The notes beneath the pieces were generated by a model that was given only the letters and a program-made list of their open reading frames with translations, did no database searches and was not told the origin of the DNA. Of a stretch of 64,000 bases of DNA, positions 9,830 through 19,893 are shown in pieces. Position 1 is the first letter of the stretch. Each line of letters begins with the position of its first letter. The position numbers were made by a program, and so were the translations under genes. The stretch covers positions 1-64,000 of the forward strand of contig CAMCLK010000026.1 in assembly GCA_945875585.1 (NCBI GenBank), in the 5' to 3' direction. This stretch comes from Candidatus Kuenenia stuttgartensis (GTDB lineage: Bacteria > Planctomycetota > Planctomycetia > Gemmatales > Gemmataceae).

Positions 9830-10780
9830 ATGGACCTCATCAGCACCCTACCCGGTTCTGCACTCGAATCTTTTTTCCCCGCTGGATGGGATTTGAGCCA
9901 TATCGAGACACTTGCCGGAAAATCCGGCACCGATCTAACAACCCATCAGCCATGGTGGCACCCGCAATTCCAATTGGTTTCCTGCGCCACCGTTGCTGAT
10001 TTCGACACCCTGATGGGCCATGAGATGGCCATTGAAATCTTGCGGGCTCGCCAAGCTGGCCGTGAATTGGCCATGATTCTTCCCGTCGGCCCCATGGGGA
10101 TGTACCGCTGGACCGTTTATTTCCTCAAGGAATGGAACGTGCCGTGCGACCATGTGCACGGTTTTAACATGGATGAGTGGAGCGATCGCGCGGGAACCAC
10201 ACTTCCAGGAAACCACCCCGGAGCGTTCCAAAATGCCATGGAACATGCCTTCTATGGCCCACTGGGCGCGCTCACCGTTCCACTCTCGCAGAGGAACTAT
10301 GCGACCCCGCAGAACCTGCCGACTTATGCGGAAAAAATAGCAGCCCTCAAAGCCAAGGGCGCGAAGCTGATTACTGTTTTTGGAATCGGGCGAGTCTGTC
10401 ACATTGCCTTTTGGGAACCGCAATTTGCCGGTGAATACGCCACTGAAGCCGACTGGAAAGCCGCCACGCATCGGCTTGGAGCCAAGCTGCACCCGCTGAC
10501 CATTGAACAAAATGCCATCACCAGTTTCAAATCGCGAACAACATTGGTACCGGCCTTTGCCAATACCATCGGGCCGGGACTGTTTCTGCAAAGCGATAGC
10601 ATTATTGGCGGGGCCGACGGAATTCTTGGTCGCGGCATGCAGTGGCAAGGCCTGTCACTGCGGATGACCTTGCTGCACAAGCCCACCCCTTGGATTCCAT
10701 CGTCGTACATGCCCACCATGGCAGGCCGCCTGTTTCACTTGGCAGAATTGGCCGCGCCGCTGGACCCAGAGTGCAACTGA
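9830..10780 (+). CDS. NagB-like glucosamine-6-phosphate deaminase/isomerase family protein
   Basis: 316-residue protein of the NagB/RpiA/SolA-like fold. ATG 9830 follows GGAGAAGG (9817-9824), so upstream ATGs are disfavoured. Visible are the phosphate-loop segment [14 protein letters not shown] near 75, [13 protein letters not shown] near 105 (equivalent to the MDEY active-site element of NagB) and [15 protein letters not shown] near 185 (equivalent to GIGxDGHIAFNEP of true deaminases). The altered [13 protein letters not shown] loop means the substrate may not be GlcN6P. No nag operon surrounds it. Confidence 0.75.
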   Translation: MDLISTLPGSALESFFPAGWDLSHIETLAGKSGTDLTTHQPWWHPQFQLVSCATVADFDTLMGHEMAIEILRARQAGRELAMILPVGPMGMYRWTVYFLKEWNVPCDHVHGFNMDEWSDRAGTTLPGNHPGAFQNAMEHAFYGPLGALTVPLSQRNYATPQNLPTYAEKIAALKAKGAKLITVFGIGRVCHIAFWEPQFAGEYATEADWKAATHRLGAKLHPLTIEQNAITSFKSRTTLVPAFANTIGPGLFLQSDSIIGGADGILGRGMQWQGLSLRMTLLHKPTPWIPSSYMPTMAGRLFHLAELAAPLDPECN

Positions 10781-10790
10781 CGGGGCGGCT

Positions 10791-12239
10791 TTAGTCTTTC
10801 AAGGTTGCCAAAGCAGCCAAAGCCCGTTTTCGCGCCATGTCATGGTCCACGATTGGCTTGGGATAATCCCTTCCAATCGCCACACCAGCACGGCTCAAAA
10901 TCGCCGAGGGTGCTTCCCATGGACGATGAACGTGGGGAGCAGGCAGGTTTTTCAATTCTGGCACCCATTTGCGGATGTAGATGCCTTCAGGGTCGAATCG
11001 CTCTCCCTGAGTAACTGGATGAAATATACGGAAATAGGGAGCCGCATCAGCACCAGAACCGGCAGTCCACTGCCACCCCATGGTGTTGCTGGCTAGGTCC
11101 GCATCAATCAGTGTGTCAAAGAACCATCTGGCTCCATCCTGCCAAGGCAACAGTAGGTGCTTCACCAAGAACGAGCCAACCACCATGCGTACGCGGTTGT
11201 GCATCCATCCGGTGGTCCAAAGTTGCCGCATACCGGCATCTACCAAGGGGTAACCTGTGCGCCCATGTTGCCATGCCTGCAGCTGTACAGGGTCTGTACG
11301 CCATGGGAATCGGGAGTACGCATCCTTTAGAGGGTGGTCGGTCGTTTGAGGAAAATGGTAAAGCAGGTGGTAGGCAAATTCCCGCCAGACAATTTCCTTG
11401 AAATATACTTCAACCCCTTCGGGGCGCGCGCCACCAGAGCGCAACCCTTGGGCATTCATCACCGCATGCCACGCCTGCCTTGGGCTCAATTCGCCATGCG
11501 CGAGGTACGGAGAAAGGGCCGAGGTTCCATCCACAGAGGGAATGTCCCGCTGTGAGGAATAACCAAGGACGGGGCCTTCCGCGAATTGCTGCAATCGGGC
11601 ATGCCCCGCAGATTCCCCTGGCACCCATTGGGTACGCATGGTGGTGTCCCATGGAATCTTTGGCAGCATTTTCAGCGCGGAAAGTTCAACGCCTTTCGGC
11701 CACGCTGACGGTGCCAAAATACGGGATGGAGCAGGAAGCGGAGCAGGCACCTCGAGACCGCTGTAACAAGCGCGCCAAAATGGCGTATATACAAGATAGG
11801 GCGTTCCCTGTTTGTTGGTAACCTCGTGCGGTTCAAGCAACAAGGACCCTTTGTGGCTGACGGCATCGACTCCTTGAGATCTCAATGCTTCCTTAATGGC
11901 CGTGTCTCGGGCGATTCCGGTTGGTTCGTAACCGCGGTTCCAGACAACTGCATTGGCTCCAGTCTCGCTGATGAGTGACTTAAGCACCTTCAGGGCCGGT
12001 CCCGCGCGAATGATGAGCCTGCTTCCCTTCGCAGCCAGCGATTTCTGCAGCGATTCCAGCGAATAGTGCGTCCACCACCGGCACGCCGCACTTGCAGACC
12101 ACGGATTATCAGAGTTGTGGTCGTCGATATAAACCGGAAGTACGTCGCCACGCGCCACAGCATCGGCCAGTGCCGGATTATCGGCAAGGCGAAGATCTCG
12201 GCGGAACCACATAATCGTGAGCGCTTTGGCAGGTGCCAT
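10791..12239 (-). CDS. phr: Class I deoxyribodipyrimidine (CPD) photolyase
   Basis: Light-driven repair of cyclobutane pyrimidine dimers using FAD. ATG 12239 (GGGAGATT upstream) gives 482 residues starting with the antenna-domain signature TIMWFRRDLRLADNPAL. The C-terminal FAD domain contains WREFAYHLLYHFP, the GYPLVDAGMRQLWTTGWMHN motif and the NTMGWQWTAGSGADAAPYFR region, all typical of class I enzymes. It is the third gene of a minus-strand operon (19-base gap to the SDR gene), whose first gene is a PhrB-type photolyase. Confidence 0.93.
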   Translation of the reverse strand: MAPAKALTIMWFRRDLRLADNPALADAVARGDVLPVYIDDHNSDNPWSASAACRWWTHYSLESLQKSLAAKGSRLIIRAGPALKVLKSLISETGANAVVWNRGYEPTGIARDTAIKEALRSQGVDAVSHKGSLLLEPHEVTNKQGTPYLVYTPFWRACYSGLEVPAPLPAPSRILAPSAWPKGVELSALKMLPKIPWDTTMRTQWVPGESAGHARLQQFAEGPVLGYSSQRDIPSVDGTSALSPYLAHGELSPRQAWHAVMNAQGLRSGGARPEGVEVYFKEIVWREFAYHLLYHFPQTTDHPLKDAYSRFPWRTDPVQLQAWQHGRTGYPLVDAGMRQLWTTGWMHNRVRMVVGSFLVKHLLLPWQDGARWFFDTLIDADLASNTMGWQWTAGSGADAAPYFRIFHPVTQGERFDPEGIYIRKWVPELKNLPAPHVHRPWEAPSAILSRAGVAIGRDYPKPIVDHDMARKRALAALATLKD

Positions 12240-12258
12240 TGTAATCTCCCAGATAATA

Positions 12259-12993
12259 TCAGACGCGGCCCTTGAGACTGGCCAAGCCGCCATCCACACC
12301 GAGGCACTGTCCGGTAATCCAACTGTTGTCCGGGTCGAGGAAAAAAGCCACCGCTCTGGCGACGTCCCCCGGTTCACCAAGCCGACCCAGTGGATGCAGC
12401 GCCAGACTGGCTTTCACAGCCGCCTCACTAGAGGTCAGTCTGGCTGACATGGCAGTACGAACAAGGCCGGGGGCGACAACATTCACGCGTATGTTCCGAG
12501 GAGCATAAGTGGCAGCAGCCGATCGACCCAACCCAATAATTCCAGCTTTTGCAGCAGCAATGGCTTCATGGTTGGCAATTCCAATAGTGGCCGCACCACT
12601 GGCCAACAAAACAATACTACCGCCCGAATCCATCATCGCGCGGGTCGCTTCGCGAACCAGATTAAATGCTGCTGTCAAATTGCGGAGAATGGTATCAGAC
12701 CAATCTGCATCCGTAGTCAGGTGGGCTGGTTTCAGAAGAATTGATCCAACACAGGCCGTGGCACCATCCACGCGTCCATACTGTTCTTTGGCAAACGCCA
12801 TCAACGCTGCAATATCGGCAGGCACCGTGGCATCACACAATACGGCAACGGCACCGATTTCATCGGCAAGTTCCTGCAAAGGTTCAATCCGCCTGCCCGC
12901 AAGCAAAACAGTTGCTCCCTTTTGCCGCAAAAGACGAGCGGTGGCACTGCCAATTCCTCCAGCCGCTCCCACAATCACATGAACAGGCACCAT
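12259..12993 (-). CDS. Short-chain dehydrogenase/reductase lacking the catalytic tyrosine
   Basis: 244-residue SDR with the NAD(P)-binding GAAGGIG (9-15), the NVVAPGLVRT segment after the active site and a typical GQCLGVDGG C-terminus. ATG 12993 has AGGGGAAAT upstream; an upstream ATG at 13035 is not needed. The usual YxxxK is replaced by I145-A-A-A-K149 (context HEAIAAAKAG), so the catalytic Tyr is missing although the Lys remains. It is sandwiched between two photolyase genes with gaps of 22 and 19 bases. A pterin- or flavin-related role for the photolyases is possible but only inferred from position. Confidence 0.85.
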   Translation of the reverse strand: MVPVHVIVGAAGGIGSATARLLRQKGATVLLAGRRIEPLQELADEIGAVAVLCDATVPADIAALMAFAKEQYGRVDGATACVGSILLKPAHLTTDADWSDTILRNLTAAFNLVREATRAMMDSGGSIVLLASGAATIGIANHEAIAAAKAGIIGLGRSAAATYAPRNIRVNVVAPGLVRTAMSARLTSSEAAVKASLALHPLGRLGEPGDVARAVAFFLDPDNSWITGQCLGVDGGLASLKGRV

Positions 12994-13015
12994 AGCATTT
13001 CCCCTTAACTTGGCA

Positions 13016-14596
13016 TCAAACAGCGAGATCTTCACCTACCAATTTCAAACGAAACCGCGTGGCGGCAGCACGTATTTCCTTCACTTCGTCAGGTCCCTTC
13101 CGTTCAAGGTTGCGCACCTGCATCAGCATTCTTGGATTGGAAGTAAGCTTATCGTTATGTCTAGCGATAAAATCCCAATACAGAGTCGTAAACGGACATG
13201 CCAGCGGACCTACTGCCAGACCAGGCTTGTATTTGCATGATTTGCAAGCATTACTCATCCGCTCGATGTACTTCCCCGTCGCGGCATAGGGCTTCGATGC
13301 CATAATGCCTCCATCCGCATATTGCGACATTCCTAGAGTGTTGGGAAGCTCCACCCACTCCACGGCATCAACATAAACGGCCAAGTACCATTCGTGGACA
13401 AATTTTGGATTCACCCCCAGAAGCATGGCGAACAACCCGGTGACCATCAAACGCTGAATATGGTGCGCGTATCCCAGCTTCAATGTTTGATCAATCGCAT
13501 CCGAAAGGCACGACATTTCAGTTTTGCCAGTCCAGTAAAACGCTGGCAATGGCAATGTGGCAGCCAGATGATTGCGTTCAATGTAGCCGGGCATATGCAG
13601 CCAATAAACGCCACGAACATATTCGCGCCAACCCAGAATCTGGCGGATAAACCCCTCAACCGATGCCAGTGGCGCCTTGCCAGCCCGGTATGCGGCTTCG
13701 GCGCGTTTCAGCACTTTGCGCGGATCGAGCAATTTCAAATTCATTGAAGAAGCCAAACGAGAATGATACAACCACGGCTGGCCCATCCAGATCGCGTCTT
13801 GATACTGCCCGAACTCGCTCAGCCTGTTCTCGATAAAATCTTCAAGGGCCAATTCCGCCTCGGCAGATGTGACAGGCCAATCGAACTTCGACAGATCACC
13901 CGGATGATTTGGAAACTTCCGCTCAACCAACGCGATCACATCACGGGTAATACTGTCGGGTATAAACGCGCGGGGCGCTGGCAGTAACCCGGGGCCTTGC
14001 TTGCCGAATGAACCGCGGTTGTCGGTGTCGTAGTTCCATTCGCCACCAGCGGGTTCATCGCCATCCATAAGAATCTTGAACCGGGCACGCGCCGGACGGT
14101 AAAAATGCTCCAGCCGAAGCATCTTGCGCCCTTTGGCAAAGGCACGAAATTCCTCGACCGTTGTCAAAAAATGCCGGTCAATGGTTTCAGTAAACGGCAC
14201 TCCCAATTCCCGAACCTTGGATTCCACCGCCCTTTTCACGCCATACTCGCCCGGCTCAACCCACAGGACCAAGGCCGGATTAAATCGCTTTACCGCCAGT
14301 TCGAGCGCGCCTTCCAAGGTTCCCGGATTATCGGGCGCATCAAGTTCCAGATATTCCACTCGCTTGCCCGCTGAGCGGAGAGAGTCGCGAAAGTGACGCA
14401 TGGCAGACAAAAACAGGACTGTCCGAGCCTTGTGGGAAACAACTTTTGTCGATTCGTGCGCTACCTCTGCCATGAAAATAATGTCGGTTTCAGGGTCAAA
14501 TTCATCGAGCGCGCTTGAGCTTTCATCGAGCTGGTCCCCCAGCACAAAGACAAGCCTGCGAACTTCAGCTACTTTCAGACGCCGTTGCTTGCCCAT
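13016..14596 (-). CDS. PhrB-type cryptochrome/photolyase (predicted Fe-S (6-4) photolyase)
   Basis: 526 residues. N-terminal photolyase-related domain (VFVLGDQLDESSSALDEFDP) typical of COG3046, the bacterial (6-4) photolyase/cryptochrome B family. The C-terminal part has the conserved Cys set of the Fe-S cluster: one Cys in the MSCLSDAIDQTLKLGYAHH segment and three in CKSCKYKPGLAVGPLACPFT. Members repair (6-4) photoproducts with FAD, a 4Fe-4S cluster and a lumazine antenna. ATG 14596 follows AGAAGGG. First gene of the photorepair operon. Confidence 0.92.
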   Translation of the reverse strand: MGKQRRLKVAEVRRLVFVLGDQLDESSSALDEFDPETDIIFMAEVAHESTKVVSHKARTVLFLSAMRHFRDSLRSAGKRVEYLELDAPDNPGTLEGALELAVKRFNPALVLWVEPGEYGVKRAVESKVRELGVPFTETIDRHFLTTVEEFRAFAKGRKMLRLEHFYRPARARFKILMDGDEPAGGEWNYDTDNRGSFGKQGPGLLPAPRAFIPDSITRDVIALVERKFPNHPGDLSKFDWPVTSAEAELALEDFIENRLSEFGQYQDAIWMGQPWLYHSRLASSMNLKLLDPRKVLKRAEAAYRAGKAPLASVEGFIRQILGWREYVRGVYWLHMPGYIERNHLAATLPLPAFYWTGKTEMSCLSDAIDQTLKLGYAHHIQRLMVTGLFAMLLGVNPKFVHEWYLAVYVDAVEWVELPNTLGMSQYADGGIMASKPYAATGKYIERMSNACKSCKYKPGLAVGPLACPFTTLYWDFIARHNDKLTSNPRMLMQVRNLERKGPDEVKEIRAAATRFRLKLVGEDLAV

Positions 14597-14715
14597 GAAC
14601 CAACCCTTCTAAATAACGACACGTCATCCATAGCAACGCGGGTTGAAAGAGAAGCCAGTTTGCCTATCAAATGCCTTATTCCCTTGTTTTGGCCCCGTCG
14701 GTATGGAGTTCCCTC

Positions 14716-16719
14716 ATGCGGCGTCATGGTTTCACGCGGATCGCTGTCGCATGCCCAACCATGCACCTTGCCAATCCGCATGCCAATGCCACCGAAACCT
14801 GCAAGCTTTTGAGCCAAGCAGCGCTGGCTCAGGTCTCTGTGGTGGTGTTCCCCGAATTGGGCCTAACGGGTTACACATGTGGAGACCTGTTCCAGCACAA
14901 AACGCTTCTCGATGCTGCCGAATCCGCGCTAAAACAGGTCATCGAACACACCCGGACAGACTTCCCGGGCATTGCCCTTGTGGGTTTACCCTTCGCAATT
15001 CATGGCAAACTCTACAACGTGGCAGCAGCCGTAGCTGGTGGGCAGCTTTTGGGTCTGGTACCAAAGATCCATCTACCCACTTACATGGAATTCTATGAAG
15101 GTAGGCACTTCACAAGCGGCCGCCTTGATGCGCCCATCAACGTGCACCTTGCTGGCCAATGCACACAGTTATCACCCCGACTGCTTTTCCCGGCAACAAC
15201 CTCTTCCAATCTCGTGATTGGCATTGAGATCTGCGAAGACCTTTGGGTTCCTGAACCGCCAAGTGGCGGCTTGGCATTGGCAGGGGCCACGGTACTTGTG
15301 AACCTTTCAGCAAGTAACGAGGTGCTTGGTAAAGCTGCATACAGGCGATCGTTGGTCACGCAACAGTCTGCGCGGTGCATTGCCGCTTATGCTTACGCCT
15401 CTTCGGGATGGGGCGAATCCACAGCCGATTTGGTATACGGCGGACATGGAATCATTGCCGAGAACGGCTCCATTTTGGCAGAATCAGATCGGTTCCTGCG
15501 CGGCAACTCCCTTACGATTACAGAAATAGACTTGGAAAATCTGGATCATGAACGTCGCCAGCAAGGCACATTTAGTTCCACATGGCCAGTAAAGGAGAAT
15601 TACATTGCTTGCCCATGGTCGGAAGGCAACGCCTTGCACGCCCCCGGGCAGAATCTCTCATACCGCACCATCGAAGCCCATCCGTTTGTCCCCAAAAACG
15701 AGCAAATTCTAAGAGAACGTTGTGGTGAAATCTTCAGTATCCAAACTTCGGCATTAGCCAGACGCCTTGAATCTGCCAAGCCGGGTGCCTTGACATTAGG
15801 AGTATCCGGAGGCCTTGACTCAACTCTGGCACTGCTTGTCGCTTGCAAAACATTCGACACCCTGAATATACCAAGATCGCGCCTGTTGGGCCTCACCATG
15901 CCAGGTTTTGGCACAACGGGACGCACCCTCAACAACGCTCTGACACTCATGCAGCATCTTGGAATTACCAGTCGCACAGTCGATATCCGCTCCATGGCAC
16001 TGGCGGAATGGCGGGCGCTGGGCCACAGTCCGTTGGGAATCGATATCGCGGGGCTCGATCTGCCTGGATTTCAGGCGCGTCTGGACACCTTGGCGGGAGA
16101 ACGCAAAAGCGACTTGATTTTTGAAAACGTTCAGGCCCGATTGCGGACATCACTTTTCATGAATTCGGGGTTTGTTCTGGGCACCGGCGATCTGTCTGAA
16201 TCGGCACTGGGGTGGTGCACTTACAATGGCGACCACATGAGCATGTACAATGTGAATGCTGGGGTCCCCAAGACACTGGTTCGCTTCCTTGTTGCATGGG
16301 CAGCCCAGAATGAATTTGAAGGGGAATCCAGACGCTGCTTGCTCGACATCGTGGCGACACCCATTTCACCCGAATTGCTTCCACCCAGAGCTGATGGGAC
16401 CATCTCCCAAACAACCGAAGAAAGTGTTGGCCCATACGAGCTCCACGATTTCTTTTTGTTCCACTTGCTGCGTCATGGCGCGGACCCAGCCAAAATCATG
16501 CTGCTGGCACGGCATGCCCATTTCGACAACCACTGGAGTGTAGAAGACATCCGCAAATGGCTGAAAATCTTCCTGACACGCTTTTTTGCTCAGCAATACA
16601 AACGCGATTGCGTACCCAACGGCCCCAAGATTGGCAGTGTCAGCCTTTCGCCACGAGGTGACTGGCGCATGCCATCGGATGCGCTAGCGAAGGCATGGCT
16701 TGATCGGTTGGATTGTTAA
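14716..16719 (+). CDS. nadE: Glutamine-dependent NAD+ synthetase
   Basis: Last step of NAD synthesis: amidation of nicotinate adenine dinucleotide. N-terminal nitrilase/glutaminase domain shows the Glu-Lys-Cys triad: VVFPELGLTGY, LVPKIHLP and VIGIEICEDLW. The C-terminal synthetase domain carries the ATP PP-loop GVSGGLDSTLALL near 355 and GTGDLSESALGW-type motif near 495 (LGTGDLSESALGWCTYNGDH). ATG 14716 with GGAG at 14704-14708 gives 667 residues, normal for the glutamine-dependent form; an ATG at 14671 lacks an SD. Divergent from the photorepair operon across 119 bases. Confidence 0.94.
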   Translation: MRRHGFTRIAVACPTMHLANPHANATETCKLLSQAALAQVSVVVFPELGLTGYTCGDLFQHKTLLDAAESALKQVIEHTRTDFPGIALVGLPFAIHGKLYNVAAAVAGGQLLGLVPKIHLPTYMEFYEGRHFTSGRLDAPINVHLAGQCTQLSPRLLFPATTSSNLVIGIEICEDLWVPEPPSGGLALAGATVLVNLSASNEVLGKAAYRRSLVTQQSARCIAAYAYASSGWGESTADLVYGGHGIIAENGSILAESDRFLRGNSLTITEIDLENLDHERRQQGTFSSTWPVKENYIACPWSEGNALHAPGQNLSYRTIEAHPFVPKNEQILRERCGEIFSIQTSALARRLESAKPGALTLGVSGGLDSTLALLVACKTFDTLNIPRSRLLGLTMPGFGTTGRTLNNALTLMQHLGITSRTVDIRSMALAEWRALGHSPLGIDIAGLDLPGFQARLDTLAGERKSDLIFENVQARLRTSLFMNSGFVLGTGDLSESALGWCTYNGDHMSMYNVNAGVPKTLVRFLVAWAAQNEFEGESRRCLLDIVATPISPELLPPRADGTISQTTEESVGPYELHDFFLFHLLRHGADPAKIMLLARHAHFDNHWSVEDIRKWLKIFLTRFFAQQYKRDCVPNGPKIGSVSLSPRGDWRMPSDALAKAWLDRLDC

Positions 16720-17147
16720 TCTGGCAAATAATCACATGCCCCGCCATCGGTGGCAAAACAGTTGGAACCACCGAATCAGATAACTGGATGAAAGTGCGCT
16801 GCATAGAAACAATGACGTGGATTTTTTTCTGACAAAGCGTCCATGTTGCGAGTATCAGCAAGCCCAAAAGCCTAGACCAATGGTGCAACAGGATTCCTAT
16901 CCCTATTTGCAGCAACTGGTTGGAACATTCAAAATCCCAACCCTTGCAACCGGTTGTTACGGATCGGTCTGCCTAACCGCCAAAACCCAACTTGAGAAAA
17001 AAATCCCAACTGGAATTTGCACTACGCAAAATAAAAACATAGTTTTGCCGTGTATTCAGGTTTTGGCGTGGTTAGCCTGTAACTGCCGGCAAGAATTACT
17101 TGACGCGCACCCAATCTTCAAAAAACGCATGCGTCGGAGATTCTCAC
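16720..17147. other. 428-base intergenic region upstream of the subtilase gene
   Basis: No credible gene seen; the short open frames here lack SD sites and protein-like composition. A 10-bp perfect palindrome CAACCGGTTG lies at 16947-16956. The last 15 bases hold the GGAG of the protease gene. Presumably it carries the protease promoter, but I cannot place the -35/-10 boxes. Confidence 0.4.
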
Positions 17148-19523
17148 ATGTCGATCAAAAAAAACTCCCTCGGGCACAGGTGCTTGGGCCTTGAAGCATT
17201 GGAAACACGTCTGACCCCGGCAGTGACCGAGGATTTTTCGCGAATTCTAGCGAATCCCACACAATTCGCGGCCAACAGAATGCTAATTACTCTGAGTCCT
17301 GCCACTCAACCTAACTACAGAATGGGTGCGTATGGTCCTGGCATTCAACTCACGCGCAGTTTTTCCATTGTGCCTGATCTTTATGAAGCAAGGTTGACAG
17401 GCACAACTGTTGCCCGGGCTTTACAATCGCTTGCCCGCAATAATATTGTGGTCACAGCCAGCCCGAACATGCGCATCGAAATCGCCCAAACGCCCAATGA
17501 CTCGCAATTCTCCAGACTTTTTGGCATGAACAACACCGGGCAAACAGGCGGTCGCCCAGATGCCGATATCGATGCCACCGAGGCTTGGGACAGGGCCACA
17601 GGAACAGGCGGTACGATTGTTGCCGTCATCGATACTGGTATCGATTACAACCACCCCGATTTGGCCGCAAATGTCTGGACCAATCTTGGTGAAATCGCAG
17701 GAAACGGCAGGGACGACGACGGAAACGGGTATATCGACGACATTCACGGATACAATTTTGTCGCCAATAACGGCAATCCAATGGACGACAATGGCCACGG
17801 AACGCACGTTTCGGGCACCATTGCAGGAGTTGGTGATAACGGCATTGGAGTGGCAGGGGTGAACTGGAATGGGAAACTGATGGGCCTGAAATTCCTCGAC
17901 AGCACCGGAAGTGGTTTTCTTGCCGATGCCGTTGCAGCCCTAGATTACGCCGTTCGCATGGGTGCTAAAATCTCGAATAACAGTTGGGCCGGTGGTGGAT
18001 ATGAGGCCCTCATGGCTCGTGCCATCGCCAACGCCCGCACTGCGGGTCACATTTTTGTTGCCGCAGCAGGTAATGAAGCCGCCAACAACAACATAACTGC
18101 CACTTATCCTGCCAATTACAATTACGATAATGTCGTGTCTGTCGCGGCGGTCGATCACAACGACAATCTGGCGTATTTCTCCAACTACGGTAGCACCAGC
18201 GTTGATATTGCTGCTCCCGGCGTGAATATCTACAGCACTTTGCCCAACAACAGGTATGGAACGTACAGTGGCACATCCATGGCGGCGCCGCATGTTTCTG
18301 GAGCTTTGAGCCTGCTCTGGGATAGCGAACCCAACCTCACCTACAGGCAGGTGATCGATCGCCTTTACACGGGTGCTGACCAATTGGCGAGCCTGAATAA
18401 TCGCGTGGTGGCATCGCGCCGACTCAACGTCAACGGCATGATTGCTCAGGCCCCAACAACACCACCAATAGTCGTCGATGCGGCTCCCATTGTCTCGACT
18501 GTAATCTTCTCCCAAGGGGCTGCGGGACTGACTGGGGCCACAGTCACCTTTTCCGAAGACATCAACCCATCCACCATTAACGTGAGCGACTTCACCCTGG
18601 TAGGGCCCAATGGTCCAGTTGTCGTTACAGGGGTGGAAGCCGCCAATACCGGCGATTCGCGCACATTTAGAGTTGTCTTTGCCAGCTCATCAGTGGGATC
18701 ATACGCGCTCACGATTGGACCAGACATTGCAGACCTAACCGGTAACCTGATGGACCAGAATGGGAACGGCACCACAGGCGAGGCCAATGATGCATTTGTT
18801 GCCAATGTGACAATGGCAGGCAGCTTGAGTTTCACCAATTCCACGGCAGTTCCGATCCGCGATTACCGCAATACCATATCCACGATTGTTGTTGGACAGT
18901 CGTTCAAGGTTGCTGACCTCAACGTTTCGGTGAATCTGAATCACACTTATGTTGGCGACTTGATTATCACACTGAAGTCACCAACCAACAAAGTGGTGAC
19001 GCTTTTCAAGCGCCGCGGCGGAGACGGTCAAAACCTTGTCAACACAGTTTTCGATGATGAATCCACCGCGTTATTACAAAACAGCACAGCTCCATTTACA
19101 GGTTCATTCAAACCTGAAACCGTTCTTTCTGCATTCGACGGCAGTATGGCAAAAGGAACTTGGACACTCACTGTAAGTGACAGAGCTTGGTACGACACCG
19201 GCACATTCAATTCGTGGCAAATGGACTTCGTTCCAGCGCAGGCAGCCACAAGCCAACGCGCTCCGTCTTCAAAGTCCGCGCTGCGTTCCATCGAAATCAC
19301 AGATGCCACATTGGCTAGCTTTTCGACAACGACAACAACACCAAACAGCACTTCGTTTGCGAATGTGTCTGGAATTACCCCACGGCCGATTGAAGCCAGT
19401 GTTCAACTGGTAGCAGAAGTCGTGGCGCGCGCGCCAGCACAAACGACAGCGCACGCTAGCACCCCAAGGCGACTAGCGCGCGCAAACTCTTGGGCTGATC
19501 ACGCCTTGTGGAGTCGTTTTTGA
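17148..19523 (+). CDS. Secreted subtilisin-like (S8) protease with Ig-like and P/proprotein-convertase domains
   Basis: 791 residues from ATG 17148 (GGAG upstream). The N-terminus (HRCLGLEALETRLTPA, about 10-25) matches the LExLExRxxPA motif that opens many planctomycete surface/secreted proteins. Fervidolysin-like propeptide about 30-125. Catalytic triad: D162 in VIDTGIDYNHPDL, H217 in NGHGTHVSGT, S377 in GTSMAAPHVSG; oxyanion N309 in AAGNEA. About 455-555 is a bacterial Ig-like/SbsA-type domain (VTFSEDINPSTINVSDF). About 565-690 is a P/Homo B domain (LNHTYVGDLIITLKSP and GTWTLTVSD). The Ser/Thr/Ala tail ends with basic residues. Outside the cytoplasm it would degrade proteins or process surface proteins. 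Confidence 0.93.
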   Translation: MSIKKNSLGHRCLGLEALETRLTPAVTEDFSRILANPTQFAANRMLITLSPATQPNYRMGAYGPGIQLTRSFSIVPDLYEARLTGTTVARALQSLARNNIVVTASPNMRIEIAQTPNDSQFSRLFGMNNTGQTGGRPDADIDATEAWDRATGTGGTIVAVIDTGIDYNHPDLAANVWTNLGEIAGNGRDDDGNGYIDDIHGYNFVANNGNPMDDNGHGTHVSGTIAGVGDNGIGVAGVNWNGKLMGLKFLDSTGSGFLADAVAALDYAVRMGAKISNNSWAGGGYEALMARAIANARTAGHIFVAAAGNEAANNNITATYPANYNYDNVVSVAAVDHNDNLAYFSNYGSTSVDIAAPGVNIYSTLPNNRYGTYSGTSMAAPHVSGALSLLWDSEPNLTYRQVIDRLYTGADQLASLNNRVVASRRLNVNGMIAQAPTTPPIVVDAAPIVSTVIFSQGAAGLTGATVTFSEDINPSTINVSDFTLVGPNGPVVVTGVEAANTGDSRTFRVVFASSSVGSYALTIGPDIADLTGNLMDQNGNGTTGEANDAFVANVTMAGSLSFTNSTAVPIRDYRNTISTIVVGQSFKVADLNVSVNLNHTYVGDLIITLKSPTNKVVTLFKRRGGDGQNLVNTVFDDESTALLQNSTAPFTGSFKPETVLSAFDGSMAKGTWTLTVSDRAWYDTGTFNSWQMDFVPAQAATSQRAPSSKSALRSIEITDATLASFSTTTTTPNSTSFANVSGITPRPIEASVQLVAEVVARAPAQTTAHASTPRRLARANSWADHALWSRF

Positions 19524-19527
19524 TCAT

Positions 19528-19893
19528 TTACTTGGCTAACGGGCCTTCCGGTGTTTCGTTTTTGGAAGGAGCCATCGGTACGACCTTCAGGCTAGGCATG
19601 CTGGATGCGGAAGGCTGGGCTGGGGTGGCTGGACTGATAATCGTGCCATTCGGAACAATTGTTCCTGGGCACGCGCCAAATCCACCATTCTCGTTGCCAG
19701 GAGCGCCTTCAAAAGGCACAACCGAGTTCAGGTAGATGCTTCCAAATGCCGCGGGTGAAAACGCATTGTACTGGCGATAGCAGATATTGTATCCAGCTTT
19801 ATTACATTTCGGATTGACAAACAATCCAAAAGTACCAGCGTGTGCTGGAACTGCAACAGCCACAAGAACCAACGCGACCAGAATCTTCTTCAT
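19528..19893 (-). CDS. Small secreted protein of unknown function
   Basis: 121 residues from ATG 19893, with GGAAGGAATT upstream and a clean signal peptide (MKKILVALVLVAVAVPAHA). The mature part has four Cys (NPKCNKAGYNICYRQY and GACPGTIVPNG) and a Pro/Ser-rich tail. The composition is typical of short exported planctomycete proteins; no named family recognised. It ends four bases from the subtilase stop (convergent). Confidence 0.65.
   Translation of the reverse strand: MKKILVALVLVAVAVPAHAGTFGLFVNPKCNKAGYNICYRQYNAFSPAAFGSIYLNSVVPFEGAPGNENGGFGACPGTIVPNGTIISPATPAQPSASSMPSLKVVPMAPSKNETPEGPLAK

Noticed and set aside
16817-17194. A 125-residue open frame ahead of the subtilase gene
   Set aside because: Its sequence is low-quality (many Lys/Gln/Asn, no SD) and runs into the protease gene in another frame.
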